NCBI RefSeq assembly: GCF_030867095.1
Contig: NC_081831.1
Span: 39,989,319 to 40,053,318, forward strand
Source of the DNA: Alligator mississippiensis
Lineage: Eukaryota > Chordata > Crocodylia > Alligatoridae
Direction: 5' to 3'
DNA length: 64,000 bases
How positions within the stretch are numbered: the first letter of the stretch is position 1; every line of letters begins with the position of its first letter. Shown piece after piece: positions 9,750-21,778 of the stretch. The notes under the pieces were generated by a model. That model ran no database searches. It saw only the letters and a list, made by a program, of their open reading frames with translations, and was not told the DNA's origin. The position numbers were made by a program, and so were the translations under genes.

Positions 9750-11990
9750 CCCTGCCTTGTTACCTTCTGCACTTAGTTCTAAAACAAACAAGTGAGGGTC
9801 CAACACAAAACAGCCTCCCAATACCGCCCCCCAGCAAGAGGTCCTGTGGAAATAGACAGGAAGTGACCATTCTTATAATATAGCTTTAATATGTAATTTC
9901 CTAGGTTAAAAAAGCGGAGAAAAAAAGAAACTATTTAATATAGAATCAAATTAACACCCACCACAGTTTACAGTACTTGAAACTGTAAATTTTAGATCCA
10001 CCATACCAATCTGTGTCAGTTAAGCTAATGGAGTAATTGATAGCAGTGAGCCCTAGATGAGGTGCATACCTGGCCAGGGGGCTTCACAAATATTTGTGAC
10101 AGCTGAGGATGGTGAGATGCAGAAATACTTGGTTCCATTTCAGACCTCAGAGTGGGGTATGTTATCTCATTTGGTGGTCACAAAACCTTTCCCCAACACA
10201 CCTAGCCTCACACCATCTATTCTATCCCATTGACACTGACCCGGTCGTCATCCTGCCTCTTCTCCACACTTGGCTCCTCATCCCAGTCCCAGTCTGCTTG
10301 TTCTGCAAATCCTAGTCTTCCTCAAACAGGCTTTCCACCTGAATTCCAGTCTCCCATACATGTGGAGGCTCTCCAGTCTCCCGGTCCCAATTTTCACGAT
10401 ACCAATCCCAATTTCCCCTATTTGATTTTTCATCCAATCTGGCTTTCTGCCCCAGTCAACCATGCCCCCTCCTCATAATGGTTCCCAGTTCCAGTTTTCC
10501 TTCCTAGGCCCCTGTTCCAATCTCAGCCTCCATATACCTCCTCTTTTCCTCCCTCCATGGTTCTTTGGCTCAAGCTTATTGCCCAACTAGTTGTCTTTCC
10601 CTCCAAATATCCACTCATCAAATCCATTTCCCTTTCCTATCACCCCACTTTCTCCCCTTCATGGGTTTTAAGTCTTGTTCTCCCTGCTTCCTTCCTCATG
10701 CGATTGCCATGTCCCCCTTCTCCAAATAGCTCTTAGTTTCCCAGGTCCCTGTCATATTTACCTTGCCCAACCAATCTCAGTTCCCCCAGCCTCAGCTGCT
10801 AGTCTCCATCCCAACTTGCAGAAACAGTGTTTTCTCTATCCCCTTATCCCAGTTTTGCCAGGCTTCTTTCTCTGTCTATGTCCTTCCTCCCCACAGTTCA
10901 TCTCTTGTTCTTTTTTCATTCAGATGCATTTTTTCTTCTCCACACTGCTTGGCCACCTGTAGAGGGATTTCCGAGACCACAGTACAGGCAGGCACCCAGC
11001 TGTCTATTCTGGTGCTCTGTTAAAATTTGACAAAATTATAATCAATTGAAAACAGAGTGTTATTATGATAAATGTTAGGCAACCTTAATAACAGGCTATG
11101 CTACTTGTCCTGCCTGCAATTAATAACATTCATTTTTTACCTACAGACAGAGCTGATTCTGATAGGGTCCTAGCACAGTTTGAAATTTATTGTGTGCTTA
11201 GAAAGAAGTAATCATTTAAAATATTCCTCTCCTGCTCAGCAATGCAGAAGGATAAGAAAATGGTAAGGGAATGTCACAGGTTTAAACCTCAAGATGCAAT
11301 CGTAAGATTTTGGTCCCTTAAGAAGTTATCTGACCAGACTAGTGGTGGCCTGGGAAGAGATAGAAGTGTGAGTGCAAGAGACCGTAAGGTAACTTTCAAA
11401 AAGGCAAAAAATCTTCAAAGCAACAAAACAGAGGCACAAGTGTAAATTCAGGTTTGACATGAGAAGAATAGCCACTAACCAGTGCATTATGAGGAATGGC
11501 AGAGAGAAGAAAACAGGCAGTACAAGGAAGGACACCAAAACTTTGGCAAGAAATGACCCCAGTGACAATGTGGGAGATGTATTAGTAACTGAGTGTGTGG
11601 ACTATGTCCAACATTTGGGTAAAAGTTTCTGGCAGAGTTTTCCAGGAATAAAATTATTTTGCATGGAGGGCAAACAAAAATTGTAAATGCAGTGAAGGAA
11701 TCCAGTGAATGGCTCTAGTGCTAATGCACTGGGCACTGATTCTGTACAACAACAACAGTGGATGTGGAGGAGCACTACACAGCTGGCTAAGTGCAATGTA
11801 GAGTCCAGGAAACTGTGTGACACTGAATCTGTAGGAGACCAGAAGTGATCTGCCTAATGAGCCAAAGGGAATTTAGGAGCAGCTTGGTCTGAAGAAGCCT
11901 ATTCCAAGAGATAAATTGTTCTCCTCCCCAAGAGAGACAGTTACTTCTTTCTGATTGGTAATACCATGATACCTCTGTCACTCAGGTCCT
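9750..11990. other. intergenic DNA, no gene seen
   Basis: Includes a long pyrimidine-rich tract on the + strand at about 10200-10950 and an A-rich stretch at 11240-11690. Short stop-free frames exist in both but lack domains, conserved motifs or splice partners. Confidence 0.5.
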
Positions 11991-11999
11991 CAATCTAGA

Positions 12000-12745
12000 T
12001 ATTGTGTTTGACTTGGTCCTCCTGCGAGGTCATATCCAATTTATGTCTAAGTATTGCAGATTCATTCTGTATAACAGCACTAAGTCATGGCCTTCCTAAC
12101 CAAACAAAGCTCAGATTCATCACCTTGCCTCTCAGTTACTGCAACATTTTTCTTTTTGGCCTTGACACAGCCTTGCCCTGCTTGTATGCATCCAGAATGG
12201 TGTGGTAACAGACAGTCTTTTCCTTGTCTGTTGTCCCCTCTTGCATCCCTCCACTAGCTCTCCCTTCTCTGTCCATCAAACATGAGAATGTCTTCACTTG
12301 CCAGGCCCTTCACAGCTTAGGCCTCCTTCTTTATTCTCTCTCATTCCAGATAAAGAATTTGACTCCTGCCTTCAATCTGCCGATAGTTTCATTGCCCACG
12401 TGCTAAATTTTCAAACAAGAACCTTTTACAAATAAACTCAAACACCTACATGTTCAAACAAGCTCCCATGCTGTACCTCATGTTTGGGAGCAGCTGAACA
12501 TTCACAAACCTACTTTATTGTACTCCAAGTCCCTTCTTAAAACTGCTCTTTGCCATCCTACACATAATATATTTGATAGTAGCTAGACCACTGATGGCAC
12601 CAAGACTATCACCTCTCCTGCTGACTAGTACTGATTCATTGTGTCCTTGTTTTCCCCTGTTGTCAGTTTGTCTTAAACTGTAAGCTCTTTCCTGCAGGGA
12701 CTGTCTTTTTGTTCTGTGTTCATATAGTGCCAAGTGCAGTGGGTC
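12000..12745 (+). mobile_element. ancient LINE remnant, L2/L3-like 3' region
   Basis: The + strand reads through text typical of old amniote LINE 3' ends: 'aggcccttcacagc', then 'gggagcagctgaacattc', then 'taaactgtaagctctttcctgcagggactgtctttttgttctgtg' near the end. Heavily diverged with no usable frame. The family assignment is from recollection of the consensus and is tentative. Confidence 0.45.
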
Positions 12746-12829
12746 TTCTCAGGGTCCACTAGGGAAGCTCTGCTGCGTGGCAACAGCCAAGGGCCATAGT
12801 GGGTAATAGAAGCCAGGGTGTTTATAGAA

Positions 12830-13520
12830 ATGTTCCGGGAGTTGGGGGGGTGCTTTAATTAGAGTGGCTCTGAGGGCATTTATAGATGTGCTCTGGAAGG
12901 GGGGGTTGCTTTAATCTAATTAAAGCACCCGGATCATCATGTGTATCAGTGTCCCCACGCTGAAAACTAGTGGTGGGGGCACTTTAACTAAAGCTCATTG
13001 AACAAGTTTCAGTTAAAGCACGCCAGCTGCCATTTTTCAGTGCAGGGATGCTGATACAAGTGAAACTGGAGTCTGCTGGAGTGCAATAATTACCATGCTC
13101 CAGCAGACCTGATTAATCAATTTATTGAGTCTGCTGTGAAGTGCTGTAATTACAATCCCAGAATACTGCTGGTAGCACAGGGGCTCTGACGCGCTGTAAT
13201 TACAGTCCATCAGAGTAGCTTTGCTACATGTGTATAGGTGCCCCGAGAGCTGCTTTAATGAAAGTGCCTGAAGCGTCAAGTATATCAGTGTCACCACGCT
13301 GAAAAATAGCAGCAGGGGCACTTTAATTAAAGTTTGTTGAACAAGCTTTATTTAAAGTGCCCCTGCCACCATTTTTCAGCATGGGAACACTGATACACGT
13401 GATGCTGGAGTCTTCAGTCATTACCACGCTCCAGCAGACTCAATTAATCAAGTCTACTCTGACATGCTGTAATCACAGCATGTCAGAGCAGCCTTGCTGC
13501 GTGTGTATAGGTGCCCCCAG
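12830..13520. repeat. two tandem copies of a palindromic MITE-like element
   Basis: Two related blocks (about 12878-13241 and 13250-13518) share, in order, 'tgctttaat', 'tatcagtgtc.ccacgctgaaaa', 'ggggcactttaa', 'ttgaacaag', 'catttttcag', 'ctccagcaga' and 'gtgtataggtgcccc'. Inside the second copy 'ggggcactttaattaaag' (13317 on) pairs with 'ctttatttaaagtgcccc' (to about 13363), extending outward to arms of about 55 bases, and 13457-13470 pairs perfectly with 13475-13488 over a 4-base loop. No coding capacity. Confidence 0.75.
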
Positions 13521-13956
13521 GCAGAAATCTAGAGCCAAAGGTTAATGACCAGGGTGCCAAGTTGGGGAGTAGGGCCAAGAGGCAAGTGCAAAACACCAGG
13601 CTAAACTTAAGTCCCAAAAATCTGTAGCCAGAATTTTGAGCCAAAGATATAGAACCAGAGACTGAAGACCAGGAAACAAGTGGAGTTCAAGAGCCAGAGT
13701 CACAATGATGAGACACAAAGCAGGGGCAGGAGTCAAGGACCAGTAACCTGAACACAGGGACTAAGGAATCATGGCAGCAAGCTGGAGACAAGACAGGGAA
13801 ATGTATGTAGGCTACAAGCTGCTTGCAGACTGCAAGCTCAGTGTGTTCAGCAAAGATCAGATGTCAGGATGGTCCCTCAAATGAGCTGGAGCCAATCAGG
13901 TGCCTGAGCAAGGCCTGTGTTGGAACCCAGCTGGGACATGTATACTAGCTCTAGAG

Positions 13957-14498
13957 CAGTAGTTCTCAATCTTTTTAGCCTCAAGGCACCCCTTCATAAT
14001 TTTTTTGAATTTAGGGGCACCCTGGTCAAGAACCCCAGAGCTAGAATCTAGCTTGTGACAGGTGAAGGTAGGGGCAGAAGCAAGACCTCACTCCACTGTG
14101 CTCTGCTTTTTCCCCTCCCAGTCCATCATCTGTGATTGATGTGGCAAGCACTGCTCCTCCAGGAAGTAGAACTCTCATGACCTGAGCCACATGCACCCAC
14201 AACCTCTCCCGCTAGCCCTGGAAGTAGAAGGACAGGAGATGAACCAGGCTGTGAAGTGCAGCCCCATGGCCCTATGCCACTTGTTCACTTGTATGCATGC
14301 ATGCTCAGCACAGAATACTGCTGGGAGCATAGGCACCAGTGTTGGAGCTTCTGGGAGGCAGGAAGAAGCCATGGGCACTTCTTGTTTGTGGGGTACTGGG
14401 GTGTCCAGCACTGGGAGAGAGGAGAAGTAATCACTTACCTCCTGGCAGAAGGAACTGGTGTCATGGCATAGGCATGGGATCCCAGTTTAGAATCACTG
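13957..14498. mobile_element. non-autonomous hAT element
   Basis: Starts CAGTAGTTCTCAATC and ends TTTAGAATCACTG, whose reverse complement CAGTGATTCTAAA matches the start imperfectly. The flanks CTCTAGAG (13949-13956) and ATCTAGGA (14499-14506) look like a decayed 8-bp target duplication with TA in the middle. No transposase frame; 542 bp. Confidence 0.7.
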
Positions 14499-14506
14499 AT
14501 CTAGGA

Positions 14507-15235
14507 AAATACAAGCAAGGTTTTAGATCTGCCCAAGGCATTTCAGGTTTCTTTCCCTATTACCAGTAGAGCATAGATCTAGGATTACAATTTTTTAACT
14601 CTGGGGAAGATGAAGAAGGCCCTTAGCTCTTTCCAAGGTGGGGAACCAAAGGCTTGGGTCTATAAGTAATTCATGAGATAACTAATGATAAAAACAGGGA
14701 ATTCAGTGCAGTTGGTGGTTTAAAATGAGGAATATAGAGGAAGGACAGTGAATAGAAAACTATTAATACCATCTATTGCTCTCTCAGAGTGTCCAGACAG
14801 CTGGTGGAGTTACCCACAATAACTCTTTTCAAAAGTGTTAAGTGATCAGGGACCAGAAGTAGGCCCTGTAGTTGTAGAACACTCACTCATATAGCTTCCA
14901 CCTCCTGGAGGCATAGATAGATTCATTGACTAAGAACAGGAAGAGGTTGGCAGGGAGGTTCTATGACATCCTCAGATGGGGAACGCATGGAAGAATAAGG
15001 GTGAGGGGAAATCTAGGGAAAGAGCTGAAAACTGATGCATTTGATGCAGGTGTGTGCCAGTTCTCCTCCTGGTTGCAAAAAGGACAAGTGCCAGAGGCCT
15101 CAGACTACTGTCATGCTCACAGTTTTGTTAGAGAGCAACTAACTTATATCCACAGTGGACCATGGGACCAGATTAGAATAGAGACTAGATCTGCATAGTT
15201 TCTCACCTTCTGCTGGTGGCATGAGATTCAACTAG
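14507..15235. other. no gene or repeat recognised
   Basis: Unique-looking intergenic sequence between a hAT element and a LINE remnant. Confidence 0.45.
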
Positions 15236-16790
15236 TCAGTGTTGGGGCAGGACATGAGGGCAAGGAAATAGACCATGAGGGGCACAAGAGTGTAGATTTT
15301 TCCAGGGTATAGTTTGGAAGTTAAATGATTCAATTTTAGCTAAGTTACATGGTGTGCATGAGGTAGTCAGGGAGGCTCTTGACACAGGGGCTCCTGTGAT
15401 AAGTTTCAGAGAGCTGGGAGTTTGGGGTAGGTAGGAACACTCTCCTACAGGACTTGCTTGAAATGGAAATATGTGGCTAGAGACAAAGTGTCCCTTGCAT
15501 CCTGGAGCACCTGGTTGGAGACACCTGGGGCAGACAGGCCACTCCATGTGTCAGGGGAGCATAATGGAATCCACCTAGGCTTGCTGACCACGGTCTAGGA
15601 TGGCTCTGATACTGGGAACACCATTCAGAATGAATCACACACAAGGGGATCTCAAACCCCTATATATTCAAGGTGGGACTGTAAAACAGGGGCTCTGGGG
15701 GAAGGTCCTCTGTAGTATCTGCTGTGATGAACTTCCAGGCCCAAAAGAAGTCCTGGTAGATCAGCTATTCAGAGTAGCTGTCAGTCACATCTTACCTCAG
15801 AGCCAGTGGATGAAGATGTGTGGCAGGAAGTTTCATGCTGGACTATAAGTGTTATAGAAGAGTATCTGCAGAGCCTGGAGACAGACCATATGATCCTGGC
15901 TGCAACATGCAAACTTGGCCATCCCCACCTTCTCTCAGAGTGCAGAGACCTAGCGCAGCCCCTGCCAGAATTGCTCCAGAACCTTCCTTTGAGTCTTTCC
16001 TCTGGATGGGCACAAGGGCTGAGCTAGTACTAGATCACAGACAGGACCAATTGGTTGATAACCAGCACAATCCCCTGAAAGGCGCTGCAGCAGCCCTGCC
16101 CACTTCTGAAACCAGCCTGGCACCTTGGCCTCCAGCACATTTCAGGTGGCCCACAGGGAGGGATTGGCGGCAGAAAAGTTCACGTAGGGCAGCATATGCA
16201 CAACCCAATGGATGGTATGGAGCACAGGTAGGAGGGAGCCCACTTGCTACTCATCCCCCTTCATCATGCTGGAGCTCTTGGACCAGTCAAAGAGGGTAAG
16301 CAGAGGAGAATGCTGAATGACAGCTTGGCAAGCTTCCATCCACACCAACAGGTTCTGTCAGGGTCCAGCTGAGCATTATCAAACCCTGCAGAGGCTTACA
16401 GCATGCAGAGGAACTCTAAAAATGGTGACTGATGCTGGACCTTTGAACAATTTCTATGAGACACTCATGGTCCATCTTGTCAAAGTACAAATACACTATA
16501 ATTTCTCCTAGTCAAAGGACAGGAAGGCACGTGACCATCCTTACTTGTTAGCTGGAGGAAGCTCCAGGCCAGGAGCAGGTTGTCTAAGATGAACCAGCTT
16601 AGGACTGTGGAGGTCTGGTCAGAGTGAATCATATCTGATAGCATAGACCCCAACAACAGTAAGATAGTCTTTGCTGTGACCTTGCAGTTGTACTGAAGGG
16701 TAAGACACCAGTTCCTCAGATCACAGAGGTCCCCCATTCCTGGGCAGCAGCACTAGCATGGTCTCCTTTACAGGAGGGGGAGCTCCCCAC
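15236..16790 (-). mobile_element. Tx1-like (L1-group) LINE remnant
   Basis: The minus strand at 16737-16480 encodes a reverse-transcriptase start region: GDLCDLRNW, then HSDQTSTV, then ILDNLLLAW and a degraded 'LDQEKAFDRV'-type box. This is the pattern of Tx1-type LINE ORF2, not of CR1. Further minus-strand pieces run down to 15236, where CPRCLQPGAPGCKGH resembles the Cys-rich C-terminal segment. Many stops and frameshifts are present, so it is not functional. Confidence 0.6.
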
Positions 16791-16812
16791 TCCCCAAGGA
16801 GTTGGTTTAAAT

Positions 16813-17060
16813 CAGTGGTTTTCAAACTGTGTTCCATGGAAACCTGGTTTCCATGGAACCCCACAATAGGTCATCAGGGATTCTGCAAAGAGATCGGGGG
16901 TAATGGCAGAGTGGGCCGGGAGATAGTGTGCCACCACTGCTGGGCCAGGTTGCTTAGCTCTGAATCAACTCATATAGCCCACGGAGCCAGGGGTAGGGGT
17001 TCCACAGCAGAAGTGATATGAAAGGGTTTTGTGATTTTAGAAAGTTTGAAAATGATGATG
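16813..17060. mobile_element. hAT-like element, one end degraded
   Basis: Begins CAGTGGTTTTCAAACTGTG, a standard hAT end. The other end is probably at about 17050 ('agaaagtttgaaaatgatg'), whose reverse complement keeps the TTTTCAAACTT part but has lost the terminal CAGTGG. No clear target duplication. Confidence 0.5.
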
Positions 17061-17121
17061 TCCTATACGCTGGCAAACTCTGGGCTGAGGACATCACAGA
17101 ATAAGCAGTAGGTATCTACCG

Positions 17122-17345
17122 CTATCTTTTCAGTGTCGGCACAACCCTGATTTTTTTCCATTCTCCTGGAATTTCCCAATTTTTCAAAATATGATTTGCT
17201 ATTAACATCAGTGATTCAGGATAGCTCTTAACCAACCCCTTTAAAACCCTTGAGGACAAATGAACGGCCTTTGCTGATTTAGAAACAGTAGATTTTGGTA
17301 AAACGACGCAGCAGCTAACAACTGTAAGAAAGTCAGTATTCACCC
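17122..17345 (-). mobile_element. LINE reverse-transcriptase fragment, family unclear
   Basis: A minus-strand frame contains LKGLVKSYPESLMLIANHIL followed by EIPGEWKKIRVVP, matching the pattern 'NxxLxxGxIPxxWKxxxVxPI' at the start of non-LTR reverse transcriptase. It differs from the Tx1-like and CR1 copies nearby. Short and without flanking element ends. Confidence 0.6.
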
Positions 17346-18655
17346 CTCCACTGGCTTCTCAACATGCATTGTATGTCCCAAAGCAGAATTCTTAGAAAAA
17401 TAAAACACAACTCATTGCTTTCAGAAAGTCCATCCACAAGACTATAGTAAAAATTCCAGAGCTGCAGCATATCCTATTCTGTGGGCATCCTCACTATTAC
17501 CTTTGAAGCAGCACAATTCTCATTCCCTTCTCATTGGGATAGCACTGTTGGTATCTCTCTGGTAAGTTAAGGCCGTCTTTTCTTCAGACTGTTCCAGTGC
17601 TTTTGCAAAGAGCAGAGATGACTGGTTGAATTTACATCCATATGAATTACCTCAGCGGGGAACAAGAGCCAAGTTAACCACTAGGGAAGGGAGCACAAAG
17701 ACCAAGATAAGCAATGGCAAAGGGGAAGGAAGGGCTAACATGGAAAAGAAAAAAATTATATATTCTTTCCCAAATTCCTAGTTACTTTCCCAAAGTGAAA
17801 GGAAAAGAGTATGTTTCCTTTCTCCCCATAGTCAGTGTTCACTGGCCCGAAACAGCAAACCCCACACTCTTTTGAGAGCTAAAAGCCTATGCTGCCGAAA
17901 GCAACTTTCTCTAGTGATCTCTGGAGAAGCCACTACAGAAATCTATAGGTAATGCAAAAATCTGCAGTTCATTGGAAATGTAAAAATAATGGACAAAGTA
18001 GAATTGAATTTATCTTTAAAATAAACAACATATGACTCCCATTCTGCCCCCACTGGGCTGGGACAGGGTAGCGAAGGGCTTAGACTGGAAATATAGCATA
18101 ATTATTGGGCCTTTGCTCACACTCAGGTCTCTTGTCTGAGACTGAAGCAGTGCAAAGGAATGTTATCACTTAGCTGACAGTAATCTTGCTTTTTGCCTTC
18201 CTCTAATATTGCCTTCCCTTTACATTTTACTCAGTTGTAGCTTTCATTGCTGCCTGCAATTTCAAAGTTTCAGTCCTTACAGCCAGCACTCCTATCCTAT
18301 CTAGCTTAGGTACTTACAGAACCCCACCTTTATAGATCCAAATACCTCCAGAGGATTTGAAAAGAGAAATGGCAATCACCATGCTAGCCTGCAGGAAAAG
18401 TAGCTCAATTAGTTCATAGGATTTGTTCCCCTCTTACATGGAAATTTTGTCTGCATGAGATTAGCTTAGAAGGGAAGCTAAACCAAAAAGTAGAGGGTTG
18501 CAGTTGGTTCTGAATGCCATGTAGATAAAGGTTGTCTAATTTCTGAGCAGCTGGGGCCTGCACACTGCTTGTCACAGGCCCCTGGACTGCACCTCATGAG
18601 GACTGCATACTGTGGAGGCTGCACACCTCATGACCCACCTTCCTGAACCCTGTGA
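17346..18655. other. no gene or repeat recognised
   Basis: AT-rich unique-looking sequence. No domain-bearing frame or transposon end recognised. Confidence 0.45.
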
Positions 18656-18658
18656 TTA

Positions 18659-18897
18659 CATGGGGGCTGTCTAACTGGTGGCCTTGGGCTGCATCCAGCC
18701 CACAGGGTGTTAACACATGTCCTCTTCCCACTCTGCCCCCCCACCCCCACCCCCACCCCAGTGACATGCAGACCACATGCACAGTGCAGCAGGAGCAATG
18801 GGTGGTGGGAGGTGGTGTCGACTGGTGAGAGCCAGGGCCACATGTTAACCTGTTGAGGGCCAGATGCAGCCTGTAGGCCACTAGCTGGACAGCCCTG
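18659..18897. mobile_element. short hAT-like element with long inverted ends
   Basis: The left end 'gggggctgtctaactggtggccttgggctgcatc' and the reverse complement of the right end 'cagggctgtccagctagtggcctacaggctgcatc' agree over about 40 bases. The type of end (CAGGG.TGTCCAACT) is that of hAT elements. I could not see a convincing target duplication. A C-rich simple repeat lies inside at 18735-18760. Confidence 0.6.
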
Positions 18898-18899
18898 AT

Positions 18900-19828
18900 G
18901 TGGATCTTGGTCTTCTCCTTTCTTGTTGGGGAATATTTCTGTGGGAAGGCTCTGTCTGTGCTCAATTTCTTGATCCTACCAGCTGTCATGAGGGTCATAG
19001 CTGAGGAAAGTTATCCTCACAGAAAAGCAGGACTAGCCAGCCCTAACCAAGATTTTCAAATCTTGGAACCAGATTCCACATTTATAAATTGCCAAGACCT
19101 AGAAAATGTATAACAACAAATTGCCTATAGAAGTCATTTTCCCTCATACCTCATTAACCATTTCAATGCAGAAACATGATAATATAATGGGCCTTTACCC
19201 CCCCAACCCTGCAGAAATTGGTGAATTGTGGAAGAAATTTGTCAAACTGGAGGGCAAGTCAGAATGACATTGGGGAAGGGGGGAGTTGAACACAGTATGT
19301 AAAAGGAAGCCCTAGAACCTGGAACCCACCAGCAGTAGTCCCTTGCTCTCAGACGCTGTCCATCTTATAAAATCAAGGGCGGGGCCCCTCTCTGATAAAA
19401 AGAAAGTTCTGCGGGTAGGGATGTTAGAGAGAACAGTAGGCCATTCAGAGCAGAGGGGCAGGGAAAACCTTGCAGCTCAGAGGAGGAAAGGCCAGCACAC
19501 TGGAGCAGAATGGGGTACATCTCTGGTGTGAGGTGCATTGGGGGGCACAGGGGCAGGGACTGAAGGAATGGGGACAGAGATCAGGGGGACGGAAGTGGAG
19601 GAACTTATGGCTTTTGGCCCACACCTTAGCAGAGATGAGATCCACCTAGGGGCAGCAGAAGGGGCAGGGCCCTGGGGCCATAAAAGGAAGAGCCCAGGCT
19701 GCAGAGGGGAGGGCAGGGCATGCCAGGGAAGGGGTGGTGGAGCAGACAGGCAGAAGGCTGGGTACATTTGCACCTTCTGCAGTAACTGTATGGGGAATAG
19801 GTGAGCCTTGACAGGCAGCCACTTGCTT
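18900..19828. other. sequence upstream of the CpG island, no gene seen
   Basis: From about 19400 the + strand becomes G/A-rich and leads into the CpG island. No known neighbour of BCORL1 was recognised. Confidence 0.45.
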
Positions 19829-20997
19829 CAGTTCAGGTCAGGGGTGGAAAAGGAGGCCGTGCCAGCGGGCGGGCGTGGGGCAGGATGCTCCGGGACAGGC
19901 AGAGGGGACGGAGCCGAGGGAGCGCTGGGGCCCCGGGGACAGCACGCAAGGAAGCTGGGGCGGGTGAAGACACGCGGGCGGCAGCGGGGCGCAAGCAGCT
20001 CTGGGCAGGACGAGGGACAAAGCGCAGCGCACGGAGCCGTGCTCGGCCCGGCTGGGGCTGCAGGGGGCGGGGGGCAGGGCGGGGCAGGGCAGGGCAGGGC
20101 GCGGTCCCGCGCGGCTCGGGCGGTGCGTGCGGGCCGCGAGGGGCCGGGGCGGGAGGGGCAGAGGAGGTGGCGCAGGGGCCGGGGCCTGCGAGCGCGGTGC
20201 CCGGGGCGGGGCGGCCGCTGAGAAACTTCTGCTCCGCCTGGCAGGCGACGGGGCCGGGCGCAGCGCAGCAGGCGGTGCCGCTCGGTCCCGCATGGCGCGG
20301 GCGGCTCCGCGCTAAGTCTCGCGCGGGCGGGCGGGCGCCCCGCGGCGCTACCAGTCCGGGGAGCCCGGCCGGCGGGGCCGCCTCCCCCAGTGACAAGCGC
20401 AGCTTGGACCGGGCTCGAGGATGGGGCTGATCGGGCGGCTCCACTCCGGCTGGCGGGGCCTCCTGCCCAGCTGGCCGCGTCGTGTCCCGGCTCGCGCTCG
20501 GCCTCCGCTTCCCTCCCGGCTCGCGGCGGGGACATGGCCCGTGGCGCGGCGGCGCCCGGCGACGCGGGGCCCCCGCCGGGCAAGGCAGCGCCGGGCCGCG
20601 CCGCGCCGCGCCGCGCAGGGAGCCCGTGGCGGGGCGGGGCGGGGCGGGTCCCTCGGCCCGGCCCGGCCGTGGCGCGTGCGGCGGATCTCGCCGTCCCGGG
20701 CGCGAAGGTGCCGCCTGTCCCCGCGCGGAGCCGTCCGGCCGCCGCCGCCCCGGGCGTGCAGCGCCCGTCCCCGCCGCGCTCGGGACTCGATCCCGCTTCC
20801 TCCCCGCGCGCGGCGGCGGTCCCCTATGGGGCCGGCCGCTCCCGGGCGTGGGGCTGCCCCCAGGCCGGGCCGGGCCGCGCGGAGCTGCGCCGCGCCGCGC
20901 TGCGTTGGGTGCGGAGCCCCCTCCCTGCCTCCCTCCCGTTCCCTCTCCGGACTCGGCTGGCTCTGCACGGCCCCCCCTGTGCGGGCAGGGCGGCGCG

Positions 20998-21021
20998 GGG
21001 CACGCCGGGAGCTGTAGTCCG
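20998..21021 (-). promoter_or_regulatory. probable ZNF143/THAP11 binding site
   Basis: The minus strand reads GGACTACAGCTCCCGGCGTG, which fits the ACTACA-NN-TCCC core of the SBS element bound by ZNF143 in many vertebrate housekeeping promoters. Its place in the middle of the CpG island fits a core-promoter role. Identification by motif only. Confidence 0.6.
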
Positions 21022-21141
21022 CGGGGCCGGGCGGCGCGGCGGTGGGGCGGGGGCGGTGCGGCAGCCGGACTCGCCTTCCCGGCAGCCCCCGCGGCGGCGG
21101 CTCGCTCTCGCCCTCACACTCCGGCTGCCGCTGCCAGTGTC

Positions 21142-21163
21142 TCCGCCGCCGCCGCCGCCGCCG
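21142..21163 (+). repeat. (CCG)n trinucleotide run
   Basis: About seven CCG units in the CpG island, about 95 bases upstream of the candidate exon 1 donor. If transcribed it would lie in the 5' untranslated region. Confidence 0.8.
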
Positions 21164-21250
21164 ACCCTCGCTCGCGGCGCCCAGTGTCCGCCCCGGCCCG
21201 CCGCCCGGGCACGGCCCGGCTCGGCCGCCCCTGTCGCCGCCGCCGCCCGG

Positions 21251-21262
21251 GAGCAGGTGCGT
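21251..21262 (+). other. BCORL1: candidate splice donor of non-coding exon 1
   Basis: GAGCAG|GTGCGT at 21256/21257 is a good match to the vertebrate donor consensus on the + strand within the island. It could join to the acceptor at 28182/28183. Other GT sites exist in the island, so this is a guess. Confidence 0.3.
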
Positions 21263-21637
21263 GGCCGCCGCCGCCGCCGGACCCCGGCCCCGCCGCCCGG
21301 GCACCCCGGGCCCGTCCGCCCCGCACCCACCGCCGGGGGCGCCGGACGGAGCGGGCGGGGTCTCCATGGAGACCGGCCCGGGACCCCGCGGGCAGGGCGC
21401 GGGGCCCGGCGGGTGGGATGCAGCCGCGGGCGGGGAGCGGCGTCCGGGAGCGGGACGGGCGGGGCCGGGCCGGGACCGCGGGCGGTGACAGCGCGGGGCT
21501 GCGGCCCGGGGCACAGTCGCGATCCCGGCCGGGCGCCGCCGCCGCCGCTCCCCGCACGTCCCTGCCAGGGGCGCCGGCTCCGCGGGCAGCGGCTGCCCAG
21601 CCGCGCGCCACCCCGCACCTGCCACGCGCGACGCGAC

Positions 21638-21778
21638 GGGCCGGGCCGGGCCGGGCCGGGCCAGGACGGCTGCTGGCGGCGGGGGGAGGCGCGGGGCGCC
21701 TGGCGCTGCGCTGCGCTGCGCTCCGCTCCGCTCCTCTCCGCGGGCTGCGCGGGCGGGGCGGGGCGGGGCGGGGCGGGA
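21638..21778 (+). repeat. G-rich pentamer runs with quadruplex potential
   Basis: (GGGCC)n at about 21638-21662 and (GGGGC)n at 21751-21778; similar runs occur at 20081-20101 (GGGCA/GGGGC) and 20629-20649 (GGGGC). Each has at least four G-runs in close spacing on the + strand and so could form a G-quadruplex in promoter DNA or nascent RNA. Confidence 0.65.

Noticed and set aside
1..19828. Exons of neighbouring genes such as UTP14A
   Set aside because: Human BCORL1 has UTP14A upstream, so I looked for it, but found no matching coding sequence in the window.
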